Source: Colius striatus
Taxonomy: Eukaryota; Chordata; Aves; Coliiformes; Coliidae
Direction: 5' to 3'
Assembly: GCF_028858725.1 (NCBI RefSeq)
Contig: NC_084759.1
Coordinates: forward strand, 136,072,171 to 136,136,170
Length of the DNA: 64,000 nt
The notes under the pieces were generated by a model that saw nothing but the letters and a program-made list of their open reading frames with translations, was not told the DNA's origin and did not search any database. Within the stretch, counting starts at the first letter, position 1. The number at the start of each line of letters is the position of its first letter. The position numbers were made by a program, and so were the translations under genes. Shown in pieces: positions 28,001 through 43,000 of this stretch.

Positions 28001-31000
28001 GACGTGCTTCAAATCCTTTACTAGCTTGGTAGCCTGCCTCTGGATCCTCTCCAGCACCTCAATGTCCTTCTTGTAGAGAGGGGCCCAAAACTGGACACAG
28101 CATTTGAGGTGCAGCCTCACCAAAGCCGAGCACAGGGGAATGATCGCCTCCCTCCTCCTGCTGACAACACTGTTCCTGATACAGGCCAGGGTGCCATTGG
28201 CCTTCTTGGCCACCTGGGCACACTGCTGGCTCATGTTCAGCAGCTGTCAACCAACATTCCCAGGTTCCTCTCTGTGTGGCAGCTTTCTAGCCACTCCTCC
28301 ACAAGCCTGTAGTGCTGCTGGGGGTTGCTGTGGCCCAAGTGCAGGATTTGGTGCTTGATGTTATTGAAACTCATGGCATTGGTCTTGGCCCAGCCATCCA
28401 GCCTACCTAGATCTCTGTGTAAAGCTTCCCTACCCTCAAAGAGATCCACCCAGCTTGGTGTCATCTGCAAACTTACTAAGGTTGCAATCTATCCCCTCAT
28501 CCAGATCACTAATTAAAATTATAAACAAGAGTGGACCCAATACTGAGCCCTCAGGGACACCACTCATTACCAGCCGCCAGCTGGATTTAATTCCACTGAC
28601 CACAACTCTTTGCACACAGCCATCTAACCAGTTTTTCACCCAGGGAAGTACATGCCCATCCAAGCCAAGAACAGCCAATTTCCCTAAGAAAACACTGTGG
28701 GGGAAACAGTGTCAAATGCCTTACAAAGTCAAGGTAGACAACATCCACAGCCTTTCCTTCATCCAACAAGCAGGTCACCCTGTCATAGAATGAGATCACA
28801 TATGTTAAACAGGACGTGCTGTTCATAAACCCATGCTGACTGGGCCTGATCACCTAGTTGTCCCACATGTGCTGCAGTTTAGTACAGAAATGCCATGTAA
28901 TCATTTCCCTGGTCATACCATGGACATCCTTTTCAAAAAGTGCTATCCTTTTCACATAGATTTCTCAAGTTAAAAGGAGTTGTAACTTGCAAGATCCAAA
29001 CAAGATATCTGTCTGGTCAACATTTCTCTAGAGAACTCACAGTTCACTTTTATGAAGGCTGATCATTTTTATTAACATCTCTTCTGTAAATTTATCCACG
29101 TATAATTAGCAAGAAACAGCACACTCTTCAGCACTGACAAGCCAGGTAAGAGATAAAATCTATTTATTTGGCCAGAAATTGTGGCAGAAAGATGTAGCTA
29201 CTTCCAAAAATGCCATAAAAATGATAAGGTACATGCCTTGCATTGTGGTGTACTCAGAGGACAGAACAACTGTTGTCCAGATCCAGAGTGAAGATCATTG
29301 TATCATTAGCTACACACTCTAAGGTGGTTGTGTGGCTCTTTGCATGCTTTTTAGATGTTCACCACACAGAGCTATGTTACTGAGAATGTATAGAAGGCAG
29401 TACTAAAAACTGGCAAAATAGTTGTATGTAATATGGGAAACCTCGTAGTAACCAAAGAATTCTTCAATACAAACACTTTGTGACATAACTGAGCTTGCTA
29501 GATCAGAAAAGAATGGGTTCTTTGGCTTTTTTCAGCATTTAACCTGATCTCAGTTTTTGGTTCAAATGATCCCAACTACCACTGTTGGCCAAACACCAGA
29601 TTCTTCCACATAGCTCTGTTTAAGAAGTCATCAGTTTAGTTATATCCAAATTCAACACCAATAGGAAGGGTTAAGTAACCCCTTCCTAACATTGCCAAAC
29701 ACAAAGCAAGTCTATATGCCCTACAACAAAAGCAGTGCAATGTGACTTAGTCCCCATTCAGCACTTGCTCTCAAGCATCAAAAACTCTATTCCTATCTCA
29801 ACTCTACCCTCTTCAGATATTTACCTTTGATTATTACTCCTAATCAGAATCACTAATGTCTGATACACAGCTCACCTCACGCAAAGAAGTGGTTTCTCGT
29901 ATAAAAAACATGTTGATTATCCCAAGATATTTGGTTATTTTTGCCCCCGGCAGAAAAGAAAGAGGAGTCATCTTAACAACTGAGACAGTAGAATTGGTGC
30001 ATGATGGAGCAGACCGGTGCCGTAAGTATCCCTCAGCCAATGGACTTGCTTTATCAAGTGAAGCAGCTAAAAAACACGGGAAAAATGAAGAGAAAGTAAC
30101 TATCAGGTGAGATGGATTACTGTTGCTCAAAACACAAAAACTCTTCTTTATGGTTTCCAAATAGCTTGGTGACAACATTCAGCTGTCTGTGATGCTCAGC
30201 CATATCACGTGAGGAAGGAAATTATCATGCAGTGCATGCAAAAGGAGACAAAAAGCTGAAATGGAATTTATTTGGAAGAGTGGCATTCCTGCAAAGGAAA
30301 ACATTGAGGCGAGTAGCTGCACATACAACAATCAAGTTATAAAGTGAAGGTAAAGAAAAAAGTGCCAACATTTTGAAACACATTCTGCTGGAGAAACAAA
30401 TTTTAAGAAGTGAAAGTTGTTGTGTTTCCCCAGTGCAGCATTTTCCATTAAAACAGATATTAATCTCTGCTAATTTAAGCAAGATAGTCAGACCTGTGGC
30501 CAAAGAACTATTGAAAAATAACTCACCACTTGCTAATTTAGTGACCATTGCCTTGACTGTCACCTTGGTGATTGCTTCCTGTTTCTCACCAAAAATTTTC
30601 CAAGATCATACATACACCTACATCCATGCAGTGTATGTTACATAATTAGTAGGCGTACACATTTAACGATAAGTAATTTTTACTAAGTGAACAGAAAGAC
30701 TGTATTTGGCTTGTTACAATACCGGTTCATAAACCCTACGTTAGCTTACAAAGACATTAACAACGTCAGCAGTTTTTGCACTCAGTTATTCATTCTGCAT
30801 GTGATCTACAATACTCTCACTGGACAGGAAACTCCACTATTCACCACTGGGAAATCAGAGCTATGTCTCAGATTATCATAACGTGGTAGAAACAGCCGCC
30901 TACTTGTCTTAATTGATCCGCGCCTTATGGTCTGAGCTTTCAGTTTAATGAGCTCTATCCAGCTGTTGCATCTGTCTGCAAAGGAACTGTAATCAATTGA

Positions 31001-34000
31001 CGTTGCTGAAAACACAGACAGAAAAACAAAAGAAAAAAACAAAGAAAAAAATATGGATGATGTCTCTTGCTCATCTCAATGCTCCTTTTGAGGAAGCAAT
31101 TATCTCTGTCTGAGAGAGAACAAAGATCTCTTTCCAGGTCTGTTTAAAGGAAAAGTTACAGGATAGGTTTGGACTTATCCAAACCAATGTACCAATTTCT
31201 GGTGATGTCCCAGCTGTGAATCAACTGACTGACTGGGACTTCATCACTGAAAAAACATGCAAATATAGTCAGTAAAGATTTATGATAGATTATTTCTTTT
31301 TAATCTCATTTTAGGTATTATGTTCTGGCTTCTTTGCATTTATTTATTAAGCCTTGTTTAATTTTAATTTTCATTGCTATTCCTTCCCACACAAAGAGCT
31401 ACTGATGATGACTTAAATTTCCTAATTACCTTTATCAATATCTGACCTACAGACTGAAAAAAGCTTTGGTGATGAGGGTAAGAGTCACAAGCTGAAACAA
31501 CACCTCAGTTTTAAAGACCAATTAATTTTCCTTGAAAAATGCTGTCTTCCTTCCCACAGCATCCTCCCTCCAATACCCTTATGCCACCATCATTACAATG
31601 AGAAGTAGAGTTGTTTCTGCTATGACTTTTGGTATTAGTTGCAAGGGTATTTAAAAAAAAAAAGTTTTGCAAACACCGTTTCTTCATTATCCTGAAGAAA
31701 CGAAAAGAACACATGCTAACTTCAAATCAAAACAAGCAAAAAAGCTCTCTCACAAGAAATCAATCTTCTGTCAGATAAAGTAATATCAATACATCTGACA
31801 GAGAGACACTATCAACAAATCTGACATTTGTAATTAAAAAATATATCAAAATATTATTATATCATTAAGCCACACCAGAGCATGCATTCTCAGTTAACCA
31901 GTAAACACTTCCTGGATTAAGACACATCCAAAAAGAGTATACCAATATCCCAAGAATGCTCATTCTGTTCTGGTATGTATCTAAATTAAGTAAACTCACC
32001 TCTCTGAGCAGCAGGAATACCTGTGTGGGAACTTGCACCTTCCAGGACTTCTAAAAAGACAAAATTAATTCCATTCAGATAACAGTATGTCATGTAGTAC
32101 AGGACAACAATTTTCCTCTTATAAAAAGAAAAAAAAAAAAGTAAAACACGACTAAAAATCTCCTACAAATAGTGTACTATGCACTTTGACAGCACATAAT
32201 AGGTTGCTATAAATATTTACTAAATCTGTCTTGAAAATTACAATATGATCATCCTATTACAGGTCATTATTGTGTCAGGTTATATACAAATAGTTTTAGA
32301 ATAACAATCTTACAAAAAAAGTATGTAACAAAAAAGGTATCAATATATTAAATAAGCTGCTAAGTAAATGTAACTGTAATGAAGAAATGACAGATGAAAT
32401 AATTGTTCAGCTGAAAGCCTCTAAAGTTATGTGCAGTGCAATATGGAATACGAAGAACATCAGGAAGTAATACACGTGAACAAGCTACCCTCTACTGGTC
32501 AGTGTCCATTATTAAAGTAGCACAGCTTAGTGAAACAGACACCGGTCTGAAATTTCTGGATAGCTCCTCTTTTTGGACATGGAAGGCAAACAGTACTATA
32601 ATGTGCCCAATTAATAGTTAAGCACATGCAAATGCATTAAGAAAAAAAAAAATTTAAAAAAAAACCCAAAAACACAAAAAAACCCAAAGCAATAGGAATA
32701 TTATTGCTGAAATTAAACCTTTTGGTAGGTTCCTTCTTAAGACAACTTATATAATGGGTAAAAAAAGGAGCTCTTTAATATTTTAGTAAAAAAACCCAAA
32801 TATTTGCAAAAATTCTCAGATATTAAATTTCCTATCACTAGCCATTTTGTTGGGCAGATAATCTAACAATGGAGAAGGAAGTAAAGAGAGTTGATTTCAA
32901 TGAACGATGATCTATTTTTTAATACAGTAACAGAAGAATTGTGACAACTATTCTTAAAACGCAGCTCTATCTCAGGTAAAATAAAGCAGCTGTTTAAGAG
33001 CTGCAAAGTGTGCTGCACTGTACAATTTGTTTACTATGCAAGTGTAAGCTCCTTCCACTTAAAAAAAAAAAAAAATGCATGCAGTTTTGCTCAGCTGAAC
33101 AACCTGTATTTACTAGATAAAATGCTTCCCATCATGAAAATTACTTGAGGCCGACAATACATGGAGTTACTTTACACAGGCTATTTACAAAAGCAATGCA
33201 GTACAAGGCAAGCCTAATTATCCACCAATATATAATTTTTGAAGTGAAATGACACTCAATGACTAGTGGTTTGCCCCACTTTCAATATTCTAAATGCAAA
33301 GATAGAAGAACTACAGGAAATCTACAAAAGCAAATATACAGACTGATCAGCCAATTCATCTTGTATGATTCAAAAATTTTTACTTTAGAGGTGAACATAT
33401 GGATCTGTTATGCTTACATAGCACAGAGCATTTAAAGCTTGTAAAAGCACAGATATCTTAAAGGTCTTGCAAAAATGAAAGAGTAGAACTCAAAATCAGT
33501 AACAAATAGCTTAGCTTTCTTCCCTTTAACTGACCTTTAGCTGGTGAGAATGGTTGAGAAGCAAGGGGATCAGAGCAAAGTTCCAATGGAAATTGTAGCT
33601 GTTCTTCATTGTCTGTAGATGCTTCAATCAACAAAACATACCCAAATTGATAATTAACACCCAAAACAAGATTTGCCATAACAATAAGCACTACAGATTG
33701 ATTTCAGTCAGGTCTGATTGGAATTTTCAACATATGCATATAGTGATGCAGTTCTCTACTAACAGTTGTGTGACAATAAATCCTAATGCAAAACTGAACA
33801 GAATCTAATGAACATAATTTGATTTAGTATTTTCATGAAAATATATTAAGTCAGTTTTAGATTTGATTCTGCAGTTGGATCTGAGTTAGCTATAGATTAC
33901 AATAAAAGGTAAAATTTGATTTATTTCATATGAAAGAAAACAGTTTGTTTACTGTTGAAGAAGTTAGACATAACTAATGTTTTGGAAACATATGGCTCTG

Positions 34001-37000
34001 TTCTACTACCTAATTCCATTCTTCAGAATGGACTACCTTCAAAGTTCTGTCTAAATATCCATATCTAGATTGCATACATACATTCCTAGCATAAGATGGT
34101 GCTTCATTAGCAAGATGACATAAGCAGACTGCAGTAGTCTCTTCTACTCCCCTCCATAAGGCTACACGCTTTACTGATCTCCAAAAATATTGCTGACCTA
34201 CTTAAGGGTTTGGAGGAGTTTTTTGAAGTATTATGAATGATTTATTTTCTGCCTTCTTGAAGTAAGGACAAAATTTGCTACTTATAAGAACAAGTATTCT
34301 TAATGACTTATACCACATGTTTCAAAATACAATGGAAATGTCATCATCTGTTACACTAATTCCTTAGGAAAAAAATATTCAAAGGAAGATGGTACATGGA
34401 ATCACAAAATACCAAACAATTTTTTCATGCTACCAGAAGTCTGTTGAATATATAAAGCAAATACCTAATACTTGTAATTAAGTCATCCTGCTGGAGGTCA
34501 CATATAAGAACTTTAAAAACCTCTTATGTTATGACTTTATGATTTTTCAGAACCTCTCTGTAAAAATGTGTAAATGTAACTGAAATTAAAATGGAGACTC
34601 ATTAGGTATTTGTGAAAAATTTAAAAAAAAAGGAAAGAAAAGTATTAAGCCTTATTTTTACATCCCTCACAACATTTACCTCTTTGCTGTGATTTTTCTG
34701 TAGGGGCTTTGTTGGCTTGTAATGCTTGGTTTTTGTCAAATGTAATTGCAACAGCTGTGACTGCAATCTGCAAAGCAGAAATATATGGGTATATTAGGTA
34801 AATCCACAAAAAGGTTTGCAAACTAGTCAGCTTTTTCCATAGAACAATAGGAGGAAAAATCATCTAAGTAAACATTAAAAACCCTTCACAGCAGAGCATA
34901 AAGGATAATACTAAGGTCTGTCGTTACATTATAGGGCTGTCCCATGTTTCTGATTCTGTTCATCAGTTCTTTTCTTCTTGGTGAACCAACATAAAATAAG
35001 AATCATAAAAGTCATTATCATATTTGTAAGAGAGGTAAAGAGATATTTAATTGAACATAAGAATGATGTTATATTTCTAAAGAAAACATTTTCTTTAAAA
35101 ATAATGAAGTGTATTGCATAATTTTCAAATTGCAAGAAAAAACCCAGACAATTGTGACAACATACTCAGAATACTAGCATGCCATATTCTTGCACTGTGT
35201 GTGGTACACCTTTATCTAGTCAGGGCTTTTCCTTTCCTATCTAACTAAAAAGATACACATTATTAAGATGCACTGTGCTGATGAATGGCCATGTAGTACA
35301 CTGATTCTCAAAACTAGTGAACTCAATAGGTCTTCCTTTTGCTTCAACAATCGTTACTGGCCTTAATCTTTGCTTTAGAATTCATCAGACATTCTCGTAA
35401 ATTAAACCATAGCCTAGTTTACTCAGAACAGGAAATGTTAAGTAAAGGCCAAAATTGGCATGCCTACACGCCAAAGGTCAAAAGAAGCAGTTTACTTACC
35501 TGAATTAATTCATCTTCTGGTAGAGCAACTGTAAAATTTACATGACAAAGGCAGCAGGGAACCATAGATCGTAGTTTAAAATACAAGCTCTGTTGAAGAT
35601 AAGACATTATTCATGTTACTCAAAAAATGTATGATTTATTTCACAGAAGTTAAAGATCAAAACTATTTTCACAATAGAAATCATCTAACCACATTTTTTT
35701 TTAAAGAAGAATTACAAGTGGGAAAAGTCAGGACAGAATGCAATCCACTGTGTCGACTATGTAGCAGTCTTTACACAAACTAATTACAGATATCTTGCAG
35801 TCTAATTCTGAAAAGTTATTATGAAGAAAATGTTATTTCCAGTATAGTCTGATTTTACTTGGCTTCAAAATGAAAAATTAAATAAAATGTTTGAAGTAGA
35901 ATTCTTACCTTCAACAGATTCTCACAGAGATCATTAAAGTTCTTATTAAGTGTTTGATTTGTTAGGTTGATGTTGCTTAATCTGGATACTCTTACTGCTG
36001 TGAACATCTGAATTAGAAACAAACACACTTATTTTTTTCCCAGTATATGCTTGTATGTTATATTAAAAATAATACAAATTCATAAAGAAAGCAAATAATA
36101 TATAACATGGTAAAGGAGGAGGAGGAGAGGGATTGAAAGAAAAGGAAACAATTGTAGTGACATTAAGTCAAATAAAGTTATTACTGATCATGAAATTTTA
36201 CAAACAAAAGGCAAATTTTCTGTGAACTAGTGTATATGAAACAAGTGATTTAATCAAGATATTAAATATTCCACATTCTTTTATTTGCTTCATAAAGCAT
36301 TCTAACTGCTACACATTTTGTTAATTGCCGTTGAAAATTATGTTAATTGTGTATCACAATGTGGACAAATAATGGAATGTCAATGGAATGTCACAGGCAA
36401 TCCCACCAACCAGAGAGTATGCTGTGGGTGTAGTCATACTGTTTTCAGGTTTGAGCTGTGGCTGTAAAAGTCTTGCACTGTGACAATTACATGTGAAAAC
36501 TTACTTAGATCTGCTTGAACACTCTCTCTCTGAGACTGAATTGTGTTGTACAATTAACATCAATTAAACCTCATTATAAAAGGAATTTTTCTCTGCTCAT
36601 CAGATTGGTGAGTTACCATAACCTACAAATGTTACCATATACAGTATCTCACAGTGAGTAACACAGCCAACAACTTGTTTCTTTTAAGAGAGTTCAAAAT
36701 CTCACCAAGCTCTTAAAACTGCCCTGAAATTTATGTTCATATTTACTGTAATTATTTTCTAATTTTTGTACCAGGTTCTTTGTTACATAACAGTACTGGG
36801 GGTGGGGGAAACAAAAACAAAACAAAAACACACAAAAAAACCAGGTTCTCATACCCTATTTTTCTTACCAAAATACTCCTTTTATTCTAACACAAGACTA
36901 AATTTTTAATTTAGCTTTCAAAATTAGTGATCTCATATATATATATAAAAATATATATATTAAAATATATATATAAAAAACAAATATATATAAAATATAA

Positions 37001-40000
37001 ATATATAAAAATATAAATATATATAAAAATAAATATATATATAAATATTTTTTTATATATTAATAAAGCATATTTCAACACAATCTGGGAAAAAATAGAT
37101 AATTTAATAACCTTACTTGAATTTCTGGTGTCCAGTTATTTATACCAGGCATAATTTCTGTGTTGCAACTGTAAAAACCTGTAAAGAAAATATTTGGAGA
37201 AATCTATGTTGCACATTGAAAAATAAAAATACTTTTAAAGAAACATACATAACCTTGCTTGATGTTCCACAAGTGTTTTTCCCTCCTGTTCTTTTGCACC
37301 GTATACAAGAAATAAGACCAACATTCAAAAAACAAACATAGCATCTAAAGAATATAATACACCATACGAAAGAAACACATGCTTTCTGTTATTAACACTC
37401 CACCGGAAAAATCGATAGGAAAGACTGAACTCACCACTTTCAAAACACTCATTCACTACAGAATTCTTATTTTGATTATTTCTACAGCCACTAAAAAAGC
37501 AAGGCGAGAAATGTCATCATGTTGAGGAAGATGAGAGAGGCTACAACGACATGAAATGCCACAATGATTGTTGCTCCCCATAGAGATTGCATAGCTCATG
37601 TTATCTGATGCCAAGACAAATAGTGAGAGGAGCTCCCTGACTGCTTCATGGAATCTCTCTTTGTGGAACCCAGAAAACAAGATCTCCCTGACTACTTTGT
37701 CCTGAGCAGGGAGAAGTATTTAAAGAAGTTTTTTAGGTCAGATGAAGATCTACTTAAGCATCATTATAGGAAGGGCAAAGACCTAAAATCTACTACTGTT
37801 CTGCCTAGTTTCTAACAGACAAACTACATAGAAATGAGGAAACTTATTAAAAAGGTGTGACAGGAAAAGCTAAAAAGCTAGCCTCTGACACACAGCATAG
37901 AGACTCTTTGAAGATACCACCTAAAGGATGAATGCAAATATGTAGCACTTACTAATAGAGACTTCAAAAGGCAAAAAACCCACAAAACAAGTATATTGAC
38001 TAAACAGCAGGGTAAGAAAATTTATAAGCAGTAAATAATCAATGTTGATAATATAAACATACAGCTAAATGAGCATAAAAGATAAAAATCTGCTAGGGTC
38101 TCTGCAAATGCACAAAATAAGCTAGAAAAGAAACTGTCACAGCTTGCAGAAAGTACAAATATTAATAGATTTTCTTTCAGAATATAGAAAGCAGAAATCC
38201 TGAAGGGTCAAGTAAGACATAGAAAGACTATACAGAGATGGTAGCACAATAGCAGAAAACATGTTTTTTTTTTTTTAACATCAGTGTTCACCACAGTAGC
38301 GGAGCTTTCCACAATAGTTGAAATCAGTCCCCTGCTTCTTTTCCATCAGAAGACCTGTCTTAACCAAGTGTCCAAAGGAGACATTTGAACAAATATGCAA
38401 TGAAATATAAAGATTCATATAAACAACAGGAAAGGCAAAACATGAAATAAGCAATTGACATTGATCTCTAGCTTAAAATTACCTCATTACCAGCAGAGAG
38501 TTCTTTAATCTCCAAGCAGTGACATGCTTTTAGTGCCTGGAATCTACCAGTTTGTCTAGTAGAGCTATCTGCATTACTGGCCCACTAAAGCTATTCCAGA
38601 AAATGGAGTTCATGGGTAGACAGGAAAACAGGACACTGCAGAGGAGCCAATACCACTTTTCTAAGTACAAGCTCACAAGCATGTAGACAGAAGGTATCTG
38701 ACTGATACAGTTCACTCTGGACATCAAAAAGCTTTTGGTAACAAACTTTACCAAGTGCTCTTCAAGAAGCTAACACAGTGATGGGCAGAACAGTGTACTA
38801 TTGAAGGAAATGCAAGACTGGAAAGAGAGGGTCAAAATAAGTGCTCGGTTTTCACAATGGAGGCATTTGTAACTCAGGACTGTATGCTTCAAACATAACA
38901 TCTTCAAAAGAGGATACATGAGATGACTGCTGATGGTCTCATTTTAGGGTAGTAAATTCAACTGTAGCAGGACCTAATGATGCATAATCTATGAGGAATA
39001 AAAGATTTGGTGGTAATAATTGATAACTATGACAAGGATAGTTCTAATCTAAAAAGTATTCAAAATTATAAACATTGATACCAACTACTAGGACTGGAAC
39101 ATGTACATGCTCAGAAGACTCATGGGGAAACTCATAAAGAGAAGAAAGGGAGGACAAGGACAATGAAATGTATAGAACATCTTCCATTAGCCTCTTATTC
39201 AGACGCAGGAGTTCCATCAAGGAGGATATGAGAGAACTATTCAACCATGAATAGTGTAAAGAAGACTGATACAAAGCAATGATTCACTGTTCTTCCTAAT
39301 ACAAGAAAAAGGAAAAAGTGGTTGATATAACCAAGCATAAGAAGTGGGCTCTTACATGGGTATAGATCCTAATGCAAAATTCTGCCAACACTGATGACAT
39401 ATATGGGCTCAAATGCAAACAGCCAAATGCACATAAAAGTTTATCAAAGACTACTGCTTACAAAGACAATAAACTTTCTTTCAGGGTACTGTTGAACTAT
39501 GAAGTGTTATAGCATGTTACTCTGTGGGATTTTTTCTTCCTTTCTCTTACATTCATGCAACCCACATTCTTGCCCGATCCTTATCAGCATACAAACACTG
39601 AGTGGATGCAGTATAGATCCCCCTATGCTGGCTTCTCAAATAATTTTTACATGCAGACAACTAAATGGACATATCACAAGGTTCCATTGCCAGTAATGGA
39701 ACCCCCAACATTCGTATGCATATTGTGAATTATAATGACATTGACTTTGAGTGTCATGATTGAATTTCAAAAATTACTCAATCAGTTTTATGTTCTCAAG
39801 TTGCAAAATATTTTTAAAAATACATCTATAAAAAACACTGAAGGAATTAGCACTAGTCTACTTCTGTTCTATGACTTTACTACCTTCTACAGAAAACGAC
39901 TACTGTTCAGTTGGAGAAATATGCTGTGGGCAATTTAAGAGTTCCAAATAAATTTGGACTTGGATATTTTTTAATACCAAAGACTACAAATGCAGTAAAC

Positions 40001-43000
40001 ACAAAGACTTATCTGACACTATGGCAAAAATCACAAAGCAGGGGCAATACAAATGTACTTGTTGAACAACAGTGCTGGAAGGAAAAATTGTCCACTTTAA
40101 ATAATATTCTTGGAATACAGCACCAATGTCATATTATACGGCTATCAATACTTAAAAAAATATATTTTCTGTTCTCTATACTTCTACTTTAATTGACTCT
40201 GAAACCTATAAATTAGCCATTCGGTCTAAAAACTTTCAGAAACTGGTACACTAGTAAAAGAGATCCAATTGTTACATGAAGTAACAACAAATTTGCAATG
40301 ACAGTACAAATCAGTGAACTACAAATTGCACATGAATATTGTGTTTACCTCACTTTTCAGGAATCCCCATTAAGGGCTTAATTACTTGCCTTTCCCAGGT
40401 ATACCAGGCTAAACACTTCAAAAATATTTTCACTGTTACTCCTGAACTTTTTTTTTAAGAAAACAGTTCTACTTTGTTATTTTGCAGTCTACAGTATAAA
40501 TTAGAAAAACATGGTTTTAACTATACCAGAAGGTGGTGGAGCATCTGTCAATAAAGAATGTACATCTTCCATTGCATCTGTATCATCAATCTGGAAAAAA
40601 GAATAATTGATAAAAATCACACTGCTGTTCCAGTCAGAAGTCTCAGAAACATGCAGAAAGTCTGTCATTTAAAGATCTATATCTGGCAGCGAAGCTCAGT
40701 TTTTTAAAATTATTCCATCAACCAGATCTCTGAATCTTAGTCAGCAGTTTATGATACGCTTAACACTGGAAAAACAGTTCTCTCAATTAAACTGGATTTA
40801 AAATAAAGCAAAATGCACAGCAAACAAAGAAACTGCAGTAGGTGGACAACAATGTTAGAACTAGAATTTTTAAAAGAACATAAAATGCTGAAAAAGGTTC
40901 CACACAGCTTACCACTTCTTTCCAGCTAAGGAACTTTGGCTACTAGAGCTCTCAGAAGTTCTATATTTATTGATGTGATCATTGTCTACCTATTCATTCC
41001 AATGACACATAAAAATCTTTCCAGGACTTTAAAAACCTTGTTTAGTACGAACAGCAGAAAATCAAACAGAAGAAGGTAAATTTGGAGATTACTATTTTTC
41101 TCTATCCAAATAACCTCTACTCCATCCAATCTTTTAAAGATTTTTTCGTTATTTTAGATTAGACTAAGAGTGCACTTGTCCTGCTACCTTCGGTAATCAA
41201 TTCTCTGTCACGTGACTTTAGGTTCATTCTGTGTTACTGAACTGCAAGAGATCAAAGTTTACCTCTAACTTCCAACATTTTCCTATTAAGTATTTTGGAA
41301 ACTGCTTATATTTTAACTCCAGTATTAAATGGTTCTCTGTCAGGTACTGTTTCTCTTTCCCTCTCTCAAAGTAAAAGAAGTCTTTCTCCCCCCTCCTCCC
41401 AAAAAAACCCAGCAAAACCACCAAAATAACACACAAAATCCAGCCTTACCTCTTAATTGCCTTCCTAGCATCTCTTAGCATTTTGTCATGACAGTGATTT
41501 TTTTTATCACTTTTTCTTATGTATTTCCAGTAAACGATGATCTTACTCTGTAAAGGTCAGACTCAAGAGCTTCACTAGAGCTCCTCGAATATTGTTTCTG
41601 ATATCCCAAATCCTTAAAGACAGCAGCAAATTGTTCCCCAGACAAAAAGTCTTTCTTTCTATAAATAGAGATTGAACTATGCAAACACAAGGATGCGTAT
41701 TCTAGGACCAACACATTGTCATAACGCAAACCAGTGCATGACAGTTCTTCAACATCAGATCTTGTTTTTCTTGCTAACTTTACCACTGTTTTTAATGTTC
41801 TCTACAATACACTACAGTGTACTTAAATTTTTCCCTTCCACAAGCTTTTATTACTGCTGTCTCTCCTTAACAGCCTTTCAAAGTCAAATGGAGGCTGGGC
41901 TTACGTTTTTCCAGTATTTTTCATAACTTGTCCAAACAGTCTCTTGCAACATAAGAGTGTTTGGCTTGTTTTGTTGTGGAGGTTTTTTTGTGGATTTTAT
42001 GCCTTACTCCATCTTTCATTTTTAACAAATCCATTTGACCTTTTTGCATTTATTGAAGTATTTTCTGATTGGTTCATCTATTTCAATACAGTGCCTCAAA
42101 GAACATCAATGATAACTCTAGTTTTAAGGACATAATTCCACTCCTATCAGTCTACAATGACAATGACATCAGAAGAAAACAAAACAACTTGTTAAGACGA
42201 GATGCAAAAAAATACTTGAACAAACTGTCCTCATTTGTTGTTAATGTAAGAGCATCAAGGTTACTTTTAGGGACTTGTGAATTTACTTACTTTCACCCTA
42301 GTATACCTTTAATGCACTGCAGAGCAACAATGTACTCAAAAAGACAAAGCATCAATCTCAATTTATTGTACCAACCTCTCCCAACCTATTTTTTTTTTAC
42401 TCTTTCTTACTTCTGTTTTCAAATGGACTGCTGGTACAGTGTTCTCTCATTTTACTCATCTACAACCTTTCTTCCAGATTACTTTCTATGAAGATAGTGA
42501 TTTGCGAAGATCTTGAATGTACCCTAGGCCATGATTACAGGCTGTAATTTCATTTGCTTTATTTTTCTTAGTCTAGGACAAGTATTTGTAATACTTATGT
42601 CTACAAGATGATGATCAAAACTCTAGCATTCTTTATTACTTGGCTCCTTTCCTTCAAAATTGTACAGTGTTAAAACTGCCTCTTTGAATTTTACTGAATA
42701 GAGACATAAAAGAAATCTATATTCTTTATCTATAGCTATTGTTTCCAGTTGTAGCTGTAGAAAGAACAGGAAGATATTAACCAAAGTTTTAAATTCTTGA
42801 ACACTTAAAAGCTTTAAGTGAACAGAACGAGAAAAAGAGAGACGATGCAAAATCCAATAGTTTATATTTTCTACTAATAGAAAATGGAAAAAAGAAAAAA
42901 AAAAAAAAAACAGTTTAAGAACAGTCTTTTTTTCCAGAAAAAGTATGAAAATGGGTATTGAAAACATTTATCACCTCCAAGACAAATGCATCCTTTTTCC

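Noticed and set aside
29856..30110. 85-codon plus-strand open frame that looked protein-like
   Set aside because: It is the exact antisense of the highly conserved C2CD5 exon at 29876-30066, so its openness is explained by that exon.
42069..42491. 140-codon plus-strand frame in a C2CD5 intron
   Set aside because: Phe/Leu/Ser-rich translation of AT-rich DNA, with no splice sites or similarity recognised.
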